From Candidatus Mcinerneyibacteriota bacterium (GTDB lineage: Bacteria > AUK180 > JAQVHJ01): DNA of 10,347 nucleotides. The notes below the pieces were generated by a model. That model did no database searches, was not told the DNA's origin, and saw only the letters and a program-made list of their open reading frames with translations. The translations under genes were made by a program, and so were the position numbers. Location of the stretch: positions 1 to 10,347 of the forward strand of contig DAOVMD010000073.1 in the NCBI GenBank assembly GCA_030630935.1, read 5' to 3'. Below, in pieces: positions 1 to 6,329 of this stretch; within the stretch, counting starts at the first letter, position 1, and every line of letters begins with the position of its first letter.

Positions 1-490
1 ATAAACAATTCGTTGGACCTTCGGTTCCGAGGGGATCACCAACATAATGTTTCTCTTCCGGGATATAGACCATCTCCAAACCAAATACTTTAATCTCCAC
101 ATTCTCAATATCCTCTTCAAACTCTGAGATATCCCACTGAAAAGTCACACCTGTTAATGAGACATCGCCTTCGTCCTTAGTCCTGAACAGGAAGAAACCC
201 TTATTTGTATCCGGTACCCAGATCCCCATATCTGCGGCAACTCCACCTTCACCCACAGAAAAAGATCCCGGACTCTGGTCTTCGTAATTAAACACTTCAT
301 CGCTCTTCAAAAGCAGGTTAATATGTTTCCATAACCCATTCTTATCCTTATATTTCCCGAAGATATAAACCCCGTCACAATTAATACTGTTTTTCCAGGC
401 TTCACCCCATGAAACATCGAAAATTACTTTCGCAAATCCCTTCCCCTTATCAACCTCTGCAACTTTATAATTTCTTAAGTTCAAATTCAT
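1..490 (-). CDS. FGE-like (SUMF1/FGE-sulfatase family) protein, N-terminal part, cut by window edge
   Basis: The open frame starts at an ATG at 490 and runs off the left edge, giving 163 visible codons. The start is supported by a GGAGG seven bases upstream, directly after the stop codon of the preceding gene, with a 15-base gap that suggests translational coupling. The visible part has an N-terminal beta-rich module (about residues 5-135, with FDVSWGEAWKN and VYIFGKYK). This leads into VFGLEMVYIPEEKHYVGDP (about 135-153), which resembles the usual entry to the formylglycine-generating-enzyme-like fold. From memory of the family, this N-terminal module plus FGE domain is common in bacterial 'SUMF1/EgtB/PvdO' proteins, many of which are not true sulfatase-modifying enzymes. 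The catalytic or ligand-binding part lies outside the window, so activity cannot be judged. No signal peptide is visible. It is probably co-transcribed with the four-domain Lcl protein just upstream. Confidence 0.75.
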   Translation of the reverse strand, partial: MNLNLRNYKVAEVDKGKGFAKVIFDVSWGEAWKNSINCDGVYIFGKYKDKNGLWKHINLLLKSDEVFNYEDQSPGSFSVGEGGVAADMGIWVPDTNKGFFLFRTKDEGDVSLTGVTFQWDISEFEEDIENVEIKVFGLEMVYIPEEKHYVGDPLGTEGPTNCL

Positions 491-505
491 TAAGGAGCCT
501 CCAAT

Positions 506-2500
506 TTATTTAATTATTCTAACCGGTCTAAAAGGATATTCCCCGAATTTCTTCCCGGCATAATAACCGTCATATCCGAACTGGAAATTAACTCCCCAAC
601 CGAATGTCCCGGAGTATGTATTCGACGCCCAATAGAACCCGAGTGGTTTTGTAATTGTATCAGGGAAGAACTCTTTATGATACCACAGACCATCATCAAG
701 TCTCAGGTTCAATAAAGTTGGGATCTCCTTCATATTAGGCAAGCGCCAATCTTTATACCCGCCCAGGTCAAGCTCTTCACAATATTTCAAAACCTTTTCC
801 TGGTTCAACTGTGGACTCTCTTCTTTTTTCCACATTAATCCTGTAACTAAATCAGAGATAGTACCGTCACCATTATCCTTAAAAGAATATTTATTAATAT
901 CACCAAAAGCCCTGTTAAAACCACCTCGGACGGCACGGATATAATAAGGTTGAGTTTTCAGATAACATATTCCGCAACCGTACCCGAAATAAATTCCCCA
1001 ACCTAACTTTTTGTCTGCTCCATAAGTATCAGTAGACCAATAAAACTCAGGAATAATCTCCGGGAAGATATTCTTATCAGCTGCTGGAACTATCCCGGAA
1101 TAATCAACAAAAGACCGAAGCTCCTCTTTATTAGGAATTCTCCAATCATTGAACCCGCCATAGTTATCCTTATTTAACACATCAATATAATTATCCTTAA
1201 GCTCGTGCCATGTAAATTTATCACGAATAAAATTAATATCACCTTTTACCGGCGACTTAACTTCCCAGATTAAACCGGTGTTATTATCTCTGATCATCCT
1301 GAGTCCGGTCTCCCAGGTTACATCGGGATTCAGATCGTCCCCACCTTCGCGTAACTTAGTAAACGAAATAGGATTAATATTGAAGTTACCGGGCTGGCCA
1401 AAAAACTTATCCCCTGGTTTCGGTGTCTCGATCTCATTTCCTTCATCATCATAGCATAAAATCTGGTTAGTTGACGGGAGTTGAAATTCTGATTTAGAAA
1501 CTTCAGGTCTCTCAACATTCCTCACTGCCCGATGTAATAATGGTGCCATCTTATTAGCATAATACCCGTCATACCCATAACAGAAATTAGTTACCCAAAC
1601 ATAATATTTCTCAAACGGTGTTGATGAGAAATAATGTAATAACGGCGGGACCAAGCCATCAGCCGGGAAGAACTCTCTGTAATACCACCAGCCTTCTGAG
1701 TAAGTTAAATCCAGAATTGAGTTGAGCTCTTTTATATTCGGTAGTCTCCAATCATTGAATCCGCCAAGATCCAGGTCGTTACAATGTTTCATTGCATCGT
1801 ACCAGTTCATCCTTTCGTTCTCATTCTTCTGCCACATTAACTTTGTAATAGAATCCGTAACAGTCCCGTCACCATTATCCGCAAACCTTGTTTTATCTGG
1901 GACCCCAAACTTCTTATTATAACCACCCCGGACAGCTCGAACAAATCTCTTATGATTTTTCCCGTTCACGATACCGCTGCCAAAACCAAAGAATAAACCC
2001 CAAGCAAAATACGGCTGCATCTCATAAGTCATTGAACACCAGTAGAAATCTATTTTACAATTAGAAAAGTACCATGTATCAAGGGCAGGATGAATCCGGC
2101 TGTAATCCAGGATTGACCTTAGCTCATCTTTATTAGGAACACGCCAGTCATTGAACCCGCCATATTTAGAATCGTTTAAGCTCTTAATATAAATATCCTG
2201 AAACTCTTGCCAGGAATATTGATCTTCCATGAAGTTCACATCACCCGTATCAGGGGACTTAACTTCCCAGGTTAATCCGGTATTATTATCCTTGATCATA
2301 AGGAGACCATTTTCCCAGACCGCGCTGTTATCAAGCTCAGTTCCATCCTTCCCAAGCTTTTGAAAGGCTAATTTATTTGCTGAAAAACAACCGTCCTGAC
2401 CATAGTACTTTTCCCCGGGCTGAGGACATTTAATAAGTTTACCTTCTCCATTAAAACATAACTCCTGACCTGTATCAGGGAATTTAAATTTCTCGGACAT
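506..2500 (-). CDS. Four-domain Lcl/DUF1566 repeat protein
   Basis: This 664-residue protein consists of two similar halves, each a linker plus two Lcl (DUF1566) domains. The linkers are at about 4-45 and 338-380, each with a PxPGxKxxGQxG pattern. The domains are at about 60-193, 205-328, 395-527 and 538-664. Hallmarks seen are DNNTGLxWEVKSP (71-83, 405-417), DNGDGTxxD (208-216, 542-550), LMWxK (221-225, 555-559), GGFNDWRxPN or GGYKDWRLPN in all four, and a closing R-A/P-V-R in all four. Lcl domains have a C-type-lectin-like character, and the Legionella Lcl protein binds sulfated glycans; the ligand here is unknown. There is no signal peptide or membrane segment, which is odd for a family that is often exported. 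The ATG at 2500 has AAAGGAGTG just upstream. It lies 52 bases after the ThDP enzyme gene and 15 bases before the FGE-like gene. Confidence 0.9.
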   Translation of the reverse strand: MSEKFKFPDTGQELCFNGEGKLIKCPQPGEKYYGQDGCFSANKLAFQKLGKDGTELDNSAVWENGLLMIKDNNTGLTWEVKSPDTGDVNFMEDQYSWQEFQDIYIKSLNDSKYGGFNDWRVPNKDELRSILDYSRIHPALDTWYFSNCKIDFYWCSMTYEMQPYFAWGLFFGFGSGIVNGKNHKRFVRAVRGGYNKKFGVPDKTRFADNGDGTVTDSITKLMWQKNENERMNWYDAMKHCNDLDLGGFNDWRLPNIKELNSILDLTYSEGWWYYREFFPADGLVPPLLHYFSSTPFEKYYVWVTNFCYGYDGYYANKMAPLLHRAVRNVERPEVSKSEFQLPSTNQILCYDDEGNEIETPKPGDKFFGQPGNFNINPISFTKLREGGDDLNPDVTWETGLRMIRDNNTGLIWEVKSPVKGDINFIRDKFTWHELKDNYIDVLNKDNYGGFNDWRIPNKEELRSFVDYSGIVPAADKNIFPEIIPEFYWSTDTYGADKKLGWGIYFGYGCGICYLKTQPYYIRAVRGGFNRAFGDINKYSFKDNGDGTISDLVTGLMWKKEESPQLNQEKVLKYCEELDLGGYKDWRLPNMKEIPTLLNLRLDDGLWYHKEFFPDTITKPLGFYWASNTYSGTFGWGVNFQFGYDGYYAGKKFGEYPFRPVRIIK
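509..2491 (-). repeat. Internal tandem duplication of a linker-Lcl-Lcl cassette
   Basis: The two halves of the Lcl protein align at an offset of about 334 residues, corresponding roughly to 2491-1516 and 1489-509. First and third domains resemble each other (both have DNNTGLxWEVKSP, DYxxI and RAVRGGxN). Second and fourth also match (DNGDGTxxD, LDLGG, REFFP or KEFFP, FGYDGYYAxK or YGYDGYYANK). The A-B-A'-B' order implies that a two-domain unit was duplicated as a block. The halves have diverged clearly at the protein level, so this is an old duplication. Confidence 0.75.
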
Positions 2501-2530
2501 TTATTCACTCCTTTTAGATAATTAACAGTT

Positions 2531-2550
2531 TAATTAAATTGATTTAATTA
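2531..2550. other. A/T-only inverted repeat after the ThDP gene
   Basis: A perfect 9-bp inverted repeat with a 2-base centre begins two bases after the stop codon of the ThDP enzyme gene. It contains only A/T pairs in the arms and is not followed by a clear U-run in the transcript, so it is unlikely to be a strong terminator. It may weakly separate the ThDP and Lcl cistrons or simply reflect A/T-rich spacer composition. Confidence 0.35.
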
Positions 2551-2552
2551 CC

Positions 2553-4208
2553 TTACACTTTCGATAAACTAAATGGCGGATAAACTTCGCTCTCAACCAC
2601 CACATCTATTAAAACCGGTTTCTTTGACCGGACTGCTCTCTTGAATATCTTCTCAAAATCCTCAATCTTCTCAACCCGGTACCCCTTTGCACCACAGGCT
2701 TTTGCATACTTAACATAATCAGGATTCTTAAATTGCATGAAAGCCTGCTCACCCCAAAGATTTAAGAGTAATTTTTTTATTACGTTAAATTCACCATTAT
2801 TGAAGATTACCCAGACAACTGGAATGTCATGCTGAACTGCGGTTAATAATTCAAAACCCGCCATTAAATATGCTCCGTCTCCACAACCGCAAATTACTGT
2901 CTTATCAGGATTTGCTGCCTTAACTCCAATCGATCCGTTAACATGACTCGCCATTGGCCCGAAACTACCGGGGTTCTGATAACGCTGGTTCTTAGTAAGA
3001 TGCAGGTAACAGTTTAACCAGAGCATATGAGATCCTGCATCGCCCATGATTATACTATTCTTCGGGAGATTTTTTGATAAAATCTGAACCATCGCACCAG
3101 GATGAATCTTGGACCCTGAATACTCAATCTTTATATCATAATACTTATCTTTTGTAATGGTCTTTGGGGAAATCTCACCGGTTACCTGGTGAGAAATAAT
3201 CCTGGATAGAGATTTTACCGCAGGTTTAATATCACTTACTAAAGAATAGTCTGCCGGATAAACCTTACCAATCTCAACAGGATCAATGTTAATGTGAATC
3301 AGGGTTTTACCTTTGTATAAATCAGGTTTGAATCCAAACGTAGCATTCTGGGCAAAGGAATTACCCATCGCTAAAACTACCTTCGCCTCGTCAAAATAAG
3401 TCTTCGCTCCAGGGTCACCTGATGTTCCAAATACACCAAGAGATAATGGATGATCTTCAGGAAGCTGACCCTTACCGTCCATGGTAGTCATGAATGGAAT
3501 TTGAAACTTCTCTAAAAACTTTTTAATATCCTTCTCTGCATGACTTCGGATACAACCATAACCTAATAATGCAACTATTTTTTCGTTCTTATTAATTGTA
3601 TCGGCAAGAAAAGCACCGACTTCGTTTACTTTATTAGGGGATTCAATAACAGGTTTAATATCTAAATTAATAGGATGGAAGTTATCTACTTTGGCTATGG
3701 TAATGTCTTTGGGAACATGAATATGAACTGGTCCGGGACGCCCGTTAAATGCAATGTTGATAGCTTCCTCTAAAATATCCATAGTTTCATTGGGATCTTC
3801 AATGATATAAGATTTTTTTGTTGTAGCAGAGAACATCTTATGTGAGTCAGGGGTACGGTTTAAACCGGAAGATTCATTTAGAGCACCCTTACCGCGGTTC
3901 ATTTTGGATGTATAACCGGTAATTGCCAAAACAGGTAATGAATCATATAACGCAACCGCTAACCCGGAAAATAAATTAAAGGCACCGGGACCACCTGTCG
4001 CAAAACATACACCCAGTTTTTCCGAGTACATGGAATAACCACAAGCCATAAAACTGGCAGCCTGTTCATTCTTAATAATTATTGTTTTGATCTTTTCAGA
4101 TTTCTTCAGGGCAAGCAACATACTCCCGTTAACCTGACCGGAACCACCGAATACTGTATCAACTCCAATACTCTCAATGGTCTTCACAATCGCTTCATTA
4201 ACATCCAT
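2553..4208 (-). CDS. Thiamine-diphosphate-dependent enzyme of the acetolactate synthase superfamily
   Basis: This 551-residue, full-length protein has the three-domain order of the family: PYR-type N domain (about 1-168), central domain (about 190-330) and PP-type C domain (about 370-540). The cofactor-activating glutamate is visible as E48 in KNEQAA. The N domain also shows ATGGPGAFN (70-78) and GRPGPVHIHVPKD (156-168). The ThDP/Mg motif is GDG at 443-445 followed by NN at 470-471. Family members ligate or decarboxylate 2-keto acids or related acyl compounds (acetolactate synthase, sulfoacetaldehyde acetyltransferase, oxalyl-CoA decarboxylase and others). The substrate cannot be assigned here. 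No regulatory small subunit or branched-chain amino acid gene is adjacent, which argues against a standard biosynthetic acetolactate synthase. The ATG at 4208 follows a GGAG at suitable distance. The gene has its own strong promoter and opens the last transcription unit. Confidence 0.9.
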   Translation of the reverse strand: MDVNEAIVKTIESIGVDTVFGGSGQVNGSMLLALKKSEKIKTIIIKNEQAASFMACGYSMYSEKLGVCFATGGPGAFNLFSGLAVALYDSLPVLAITGYTSKMNRGKGALNESSGLNRTPDSHKMFSATTKKSYIIEDPNETMDILEEAINIAFNGRPGPVHIHVPKDITIAKVDNFHPINLDIKPVIESPNKVNEVGAFLADTINKNEKIVALLGYGCIRSHAEKDIKKFLEKFQIPFMTTMDGKGQLPEDHPLSLGVFGTSGDPGAKTYFDEAKVVLAMGNSFAQNATFGFKPDLYKGKTLIHINIDPVEIGKVYPADYSLVSDIKPAVKSLSRIISHQVTGEISPKTITKDKYYDIKIEYSGSKIHPGAMVQILSKNLPKNSIIMGDAGSHMLWLNCYLHLTKNQRYQNPGSFGPMASHVNGSIGVKAANPDKTVICGCGDGAYLMAGFELLTAVQHDIPVVWVIFNNGEFNVIKKLLLNLWGEQAFMQFKNPDYVKYAKACGAKGYRVEKIEDFEKIFKRAVRSKKPVLIDVVVESEVYPPFSLSKV

Positions 4209-4270
4209 ATCTATTCTCCATTTTTAAATTAATATATTAAAATCTTTTAAAGTATTATTTTCTATTTATT

Positions 4271-4299
4271 ATTATAAAAGTAACCCGGTCATCTGTCAT
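4271..4299 (-). promoter_or_regulatory. Strong sigma70-type promoter for the ThDP gene
   Basis: Read on the minus strand, a -35 box ATGACA (4299-4294, five of six matches to TTGACA) is followed after exactly 17 bases by TATAAT (4276-4271, six of six). This would start transcription near 4264 and leave a leader of about 55 bases before the ATG at 4208. It lies in the longest intergenic gap of the window, which supports a separate transcription unit for the ThDP, Lcl and FGE-like genes. Not experimentally shown. Confidence 0.65.
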
Positions 4300-4303
4300 G
4301 ACC
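4287..4303. promoter_or_regulatory. Inverted repeat over the -35 box, possible operator
   Basis: GGTCAT, five bases, ATGACC form a perfect 6-bp dyad. One arm contains the -35 hexamer of the predicted ThDP promoter and the other reaches into the spacer. This placement is typical of a repressor operator, but no regulator gene is in the window. The same dyad could alternatively form a hairpin in read-through transcripts from the upstream tautomerase gene. Confidence 0.4.
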
Positions 4304-4315
4304 ATATTCACCAAT

Positions 4316-4351
4316 GAGCTATCCGATAACTCGTTATTTTTCAGAAAAATA
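4316..4351. other. Two further inverted repeats in the tautomerase-ThDP gap
   Basis: The gap between 4209 and 4364 holds two more dyads. At 4316-4332, GAGCTAT and ATAACTC pair with one mismatch, which becomes a G-U pair in minus-strand RNA. At 4335-4351, a perfect A/T-only 7-bp repeat surrounds three bases. In transcripts of the upstream operon they would lie 14 to 49 bases after the tautomerase stop. Neither has a U-run after a G/C stem, so they are weak candidates for termination or 3'-end protection. Confidence 0.3.
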
Positions 4352-4364
4352 TCAAAACAAATTT

Positions 4365-4592
4365 CTACTCTTCAATCTTTGGATTTGCCTTACAAATAAT
4401 CTTCTTAATCGGAACTGTTGAGAACAGGATATTTCCTTTTGCACAATTATCCGGTGTGTAACCGTCAAAGAATACATAAATTCTATCTATAGGTACTTTC
4501 GTCAGATCAGAGAGTAATCCTGCAAATTTCTCTGCGAGAATTTTCTTCTGTTCATCGGTAAGTTCCAAGCTCTGTACTGTAATTGCCGGCAT
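4365..4592 (-). CDS. Small 4-oxalocrotonate tautomerase-like protein
   Basis: This 75-residue protein begins Met-Pro, so removal of Met would leave the N-terminal proline that is the catalytic base in the tautomerase superfamily. The pattern fits 4-OT-type monomers: an N-terminal beta strand, then LTDEQKKILAEKF helix, a VPxDRIYVFFDG strand, and a C-terminal GNILFS segment. Two features are unusual. The arginines that align with Arg11 and Arg39 of classical 4-OT appear to be Thr and Tyr here, and the protein is some 13 residues longer than the usual 62. It may therefore act on a different substrate, or not on 2-hydroxymuconate at all. The start is supported by an AGGGGG about ten bases upstream. 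It follows the second DJ-1-like gene by 74 bases. Confidence 0.8.
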   Translation of the reverse strand: MPAITVQSLELTDEQKKILAEKFAGLLSDLTKVPIDRIYVFFDGYTPDNCAKGNILFSTVPIKKIICKANPKIEE

Positions 4593-4619
4593 ACTACTCT
4601 ACCCCCTTTTAAGATTTAA

Positions 4620-4649
4620 ACCGGGATCAATTATTTAATCGACCCCGGT
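4620..4649 (-). other. Intercistronic hairpin between DJ-1-like gene and tautomerase gene
   Basis: ACCGGGATC and GACCCCGGT are separated by 12 A/T-rich bases. In minus-strand RNA they form a 9-bp stem with a single G-U pair and a G/C-rich base. It begins 17 bases after the DJ-1-like stop and ends just before the tautomerase Shine-Dalgarno region. There is no proper U-run after it, only mixed A/T sequence. It could attenuate read-through, protect the upstream mRNA 3' end, or set relative expression of the two genes. A degenerate copy lies at 5461-5489. Confidence 0.45.
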
Positions 4650-4666
4650 CATTAATTAAATATGTC

Positions 4667-5434
4667 TTATTTTGAATTAAGAACCTCAACAATTTTATCA
4701 CCATACGCGATGGATGATTCAACAGAAGTTCCTGTCACAAACGGCCAATCATAAGCGACCTCGGGATTTTCACGGTTTGCTTTTTCTTTTGCAATACATT
4801 CTCCGTCGGGGCCAACTGCATCACGTACCAAATCCTCAATAGGCCAGAGGAATCCTGGAGTATGAACATCAGTTCCCTTATTATCTTCGGTTGCTTCATA
4901 TAAGTCATAAGTGAAATCGAAGTCACCATAGAAATCCCAGGCAGCCGGATGGGCAGTTATCTTCTTACCATAGATAAGTGCTTTGCGGTTATTATCAGGA
5001 TTTCTCAAGAAAACTAATGTAGTTACTGCATAACACAGTGCACCGATTAATTTATCGGATTTATATGCATCAAGGATTAACATGTGTAGATGATAATTAT
5101 TGCACATATCGATCATTGCACCTAAACCACCAGTTAATACGATCGCATCGTAATCTGCCATCTTGGCATCTTTAAATTTAATGGGTTTTGCCCATTCATC
5201 ACCTGCAACCAGTTCCTTAATCCTATCACAAACTTCTGGTGGATTAACCTTGAAATCAATGATCGGATCCACGAAATCAGGGTCAACACTTATTGCTAAC
5301 GGTAATGGTTTCTTCCCTAATGGAGTTGCTAATGTAACTTCAAAACCCGCTTTCTTACATGCATCCCAGGGAGCCTGGAGCTCTTCACCCCAAACACCAT
5401 AGTTGGTTGCACAAATTAATACTTTCTTTGCCAT
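4667..5434 (-). CDS. DJ-1/PfpI family protein (paralog 1)
   Basis: This 255-residue protein belongs to the DJ-1/PfpI (class I glutamine amidotransferase-like) superfamily, closest in layout to the larger Hsp31-like members. Visible hallmarks are an N-terminal strand (KKVLICATN), the conserved acidic residue E18 in EELQAP, ADYDAIVLTGGLGAM (93-107), and the nucleophile-elbow Cys134 in GALCYA. The residue after the cysteine is Tyr where many relatives have His, so the standard Cys-His pairing is absent. A conserved HP..WDF at 162-168 may supply another histidine. Family activities include glyoxalase III-like conversion of reactive carbonyls, chaperone function and peptidase activity; which applies is unknown. 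No signal peptide is present, so it should be cytoplasmic. The start has a perfect AAGGAGGT upstream. It is the second copy of a tandem pair. Confidence 0.85.
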   Translation of the reverse strand: MAKKVLICATNYGVWGEELQAPWDACKKAGFEVTLATPLGKKPLPLAISVDPDFVDPIIDFKVNPPEVCDRIKELVAGDEWAKPIKFKDAKMADYDAIVLTGGLGAMIDMCNNYHLHMLILDAYKSDKLIGALCYAVTTLVFLRNPDNNRKALIYGKKITAHPAAWDFYGDFDFTYDLYEATEDNKGTDVHTPGFLWPIEDLVRDAVGPDGECIAKEKANRENPEVAYDWPFVTGTSVESSIAYGDKIVEVLNSK

Positions 5435-5460
5435 AACAATACCTCCTTAAAGATTTAACT

Positions 5461-5489
5461 CGGTAACAATTATTTAATTGGTCCGGGCA
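5461..5489. repeat. Degenerate copy of the intercistronic element at 4620-4649
   Basis: The gap between the two DJ-1-like genes resembles the gap after the second one. Both run AAGATTTAA, a G/C-containing arm, CAATTATTTAAT, a second G/C arm, then A/T-rich sequence into the shared gene ending (GAATTAAGAACCTCAACAAT on the plus strand). Here the G/C arms no longer pair well, but a perfect 6-bp A/T dyad remains at 5467-5480. The matching flanks indicate that the duplication unit covered gene plus 3' spacer. Confidence 0.55.
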
Positions 5490-5505
5490 ATTAACAAAAC
5501 ATTAA

Positions 5506-6285
5506 CTATCTCGAATTAAGAACCTCAACAATCTTTTTGCCAAATGCAATTGATGATTCAACAGAATTTCCTGTTATAAAAGGCCAATCATATTCAACTC
5601 TTGGGTTATCTCTTGTTGCATACGGGTCACCAATACAAAGCCCGCCTGGTCCAACAGCATCTCTTGCAATATCTTCTAATGGATATAAAAATCCGGAATA
5701 AACGGCGTCCGTTCCTTTATTATCTTCTGTCGCTCCCCATAATTCCAATGTAACATCATCTTCAAAATCCCATGCTCTCGGATGACATGCAACCCTCCTG
5801 CCCTTTATAATACTATTAAAAGCATCTTTTGGGTCTCTAATCCAAATGAGAGCTGCAGTAGCATAACACAGGGTAGCGATTAACTTATCGGAGTAATAAG
5901 CTTCATATATGAGTCCCCTGAAATATTTGTTAGGAGCTAAATCCATCATTGCACCTAAACCACCGGTACCAACAATAGCATCATAATCAGCCATTTTAGC
6001 TTCGGAAAGTTTTATCGGATTATCCCACTCAGTACCTTTAACCAATTCCTTAGTTCTGTCGCAAACAAATTTAGGGTTCACTTTTGGATTCGCACCGGGA
6101 ATCTTTTCAAGCATTGGATCTACAAAATCAGGATCAACACTTATTACTAACGGTAACGGTTTCTTCCCTTGCGGTGTTGCAAGAGTTACATCGAATCCGG
6201 CTTTCTTTAATTCATCCCAGGGCCCTTGTAATTCTTCTGCCCAAACACCAAAATTGGTGGCGCACACCAAAACTTTTTTTGCCAT
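5506..6285 (-). CDS. DJ-1/PfpI family protein (paralog 2)
   Basis: This 259-residue protein is a tandem paralog of the next gene: 37 of the first 45 residues are identical and the C-termini (YDWPF, SVESSIA, KIVEVLNS) nearly match. It shares E18 in EELQGP, ADYDAIVGTGGLGAM (99-113), the nucleophile Cys140 in ATLCYA, again followed by Tyr, and HPRAWDF (168-174). The main differences are a six-residue insertion near 60-67 and a divergent segment after GGLGAMMD, next to the expected active-site region, which suggests differing substrate preference. Chemistry is probably of the reactive-carbonyl or chaperone type known for this superfamily, but not provable here. The start has AGGAGGT upstream. It lies 44 bases after the 5TM-LYT phosphatase gene with no clear promoter between, so it is likely co-transcribed. 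Confidence 0.85.
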   Translation of the reverse strand: MAKKVLVCATNFGVWAEELQGPWDELKKAGFDVTLATPQGKKPLPLVISVDPDFVDPMLEKIPGANPKVNPKFVCDRTKELVKGTEWDNPIKLSEAKMADYDAIVGTGGLGAMMDLAPNKYFRGLIYEAYYSDKLIATLCYATAALIWIRDPKDAFNSIIKGRRVACHPRAWDFEDDVTLELWGATEDNKGTDAVYSGFLYPLEDIARDAVGPGGLCIGDPYATRDNPRVEYDWPFITGNSVESSIAFGKKIVEVLNSR

Positions 6286-6329
6286 AACATACCTCCTGTT
6301 ACGATTTATTATTAGAAAAAATTAAAAAA

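Noticed and set aside
506-2500. A full diversity-generating retroelement in the window
   Set aside because: No reverse transcriptase gene and no near-identical template/variable repeat pair is visible; the four Lcl ends are diverged paralogous domains.
4265-4364. Rho-independent terminator after the tautomerase gene
   Set aside because: Several dyads are present, but none combines a G/C-rich stem with a following U-run in the minus-strand transcript; the A/T hairpin and the operator-like dyad are better described separately.
4735-4929. Minus-strand open frames in other frames within real genes (514-699, 1330-1518, 4735-4929)
   Set aside because: Each overlaps a well-supported same-strand gene in a different frame, and the translations have no family features.
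5163-5402. Plus-strand open frames inside the DJ-1-like, phosphatase and Lcl genes (for example 5163-5402, 6364-6780, 6850-7113, 7816-8316, 8863-9081)
   Set aside because: They lie antisense to genes with strong family motifs, show no recognisable domains or good ribosome sites, and vary in frame as expected for chance open frames.
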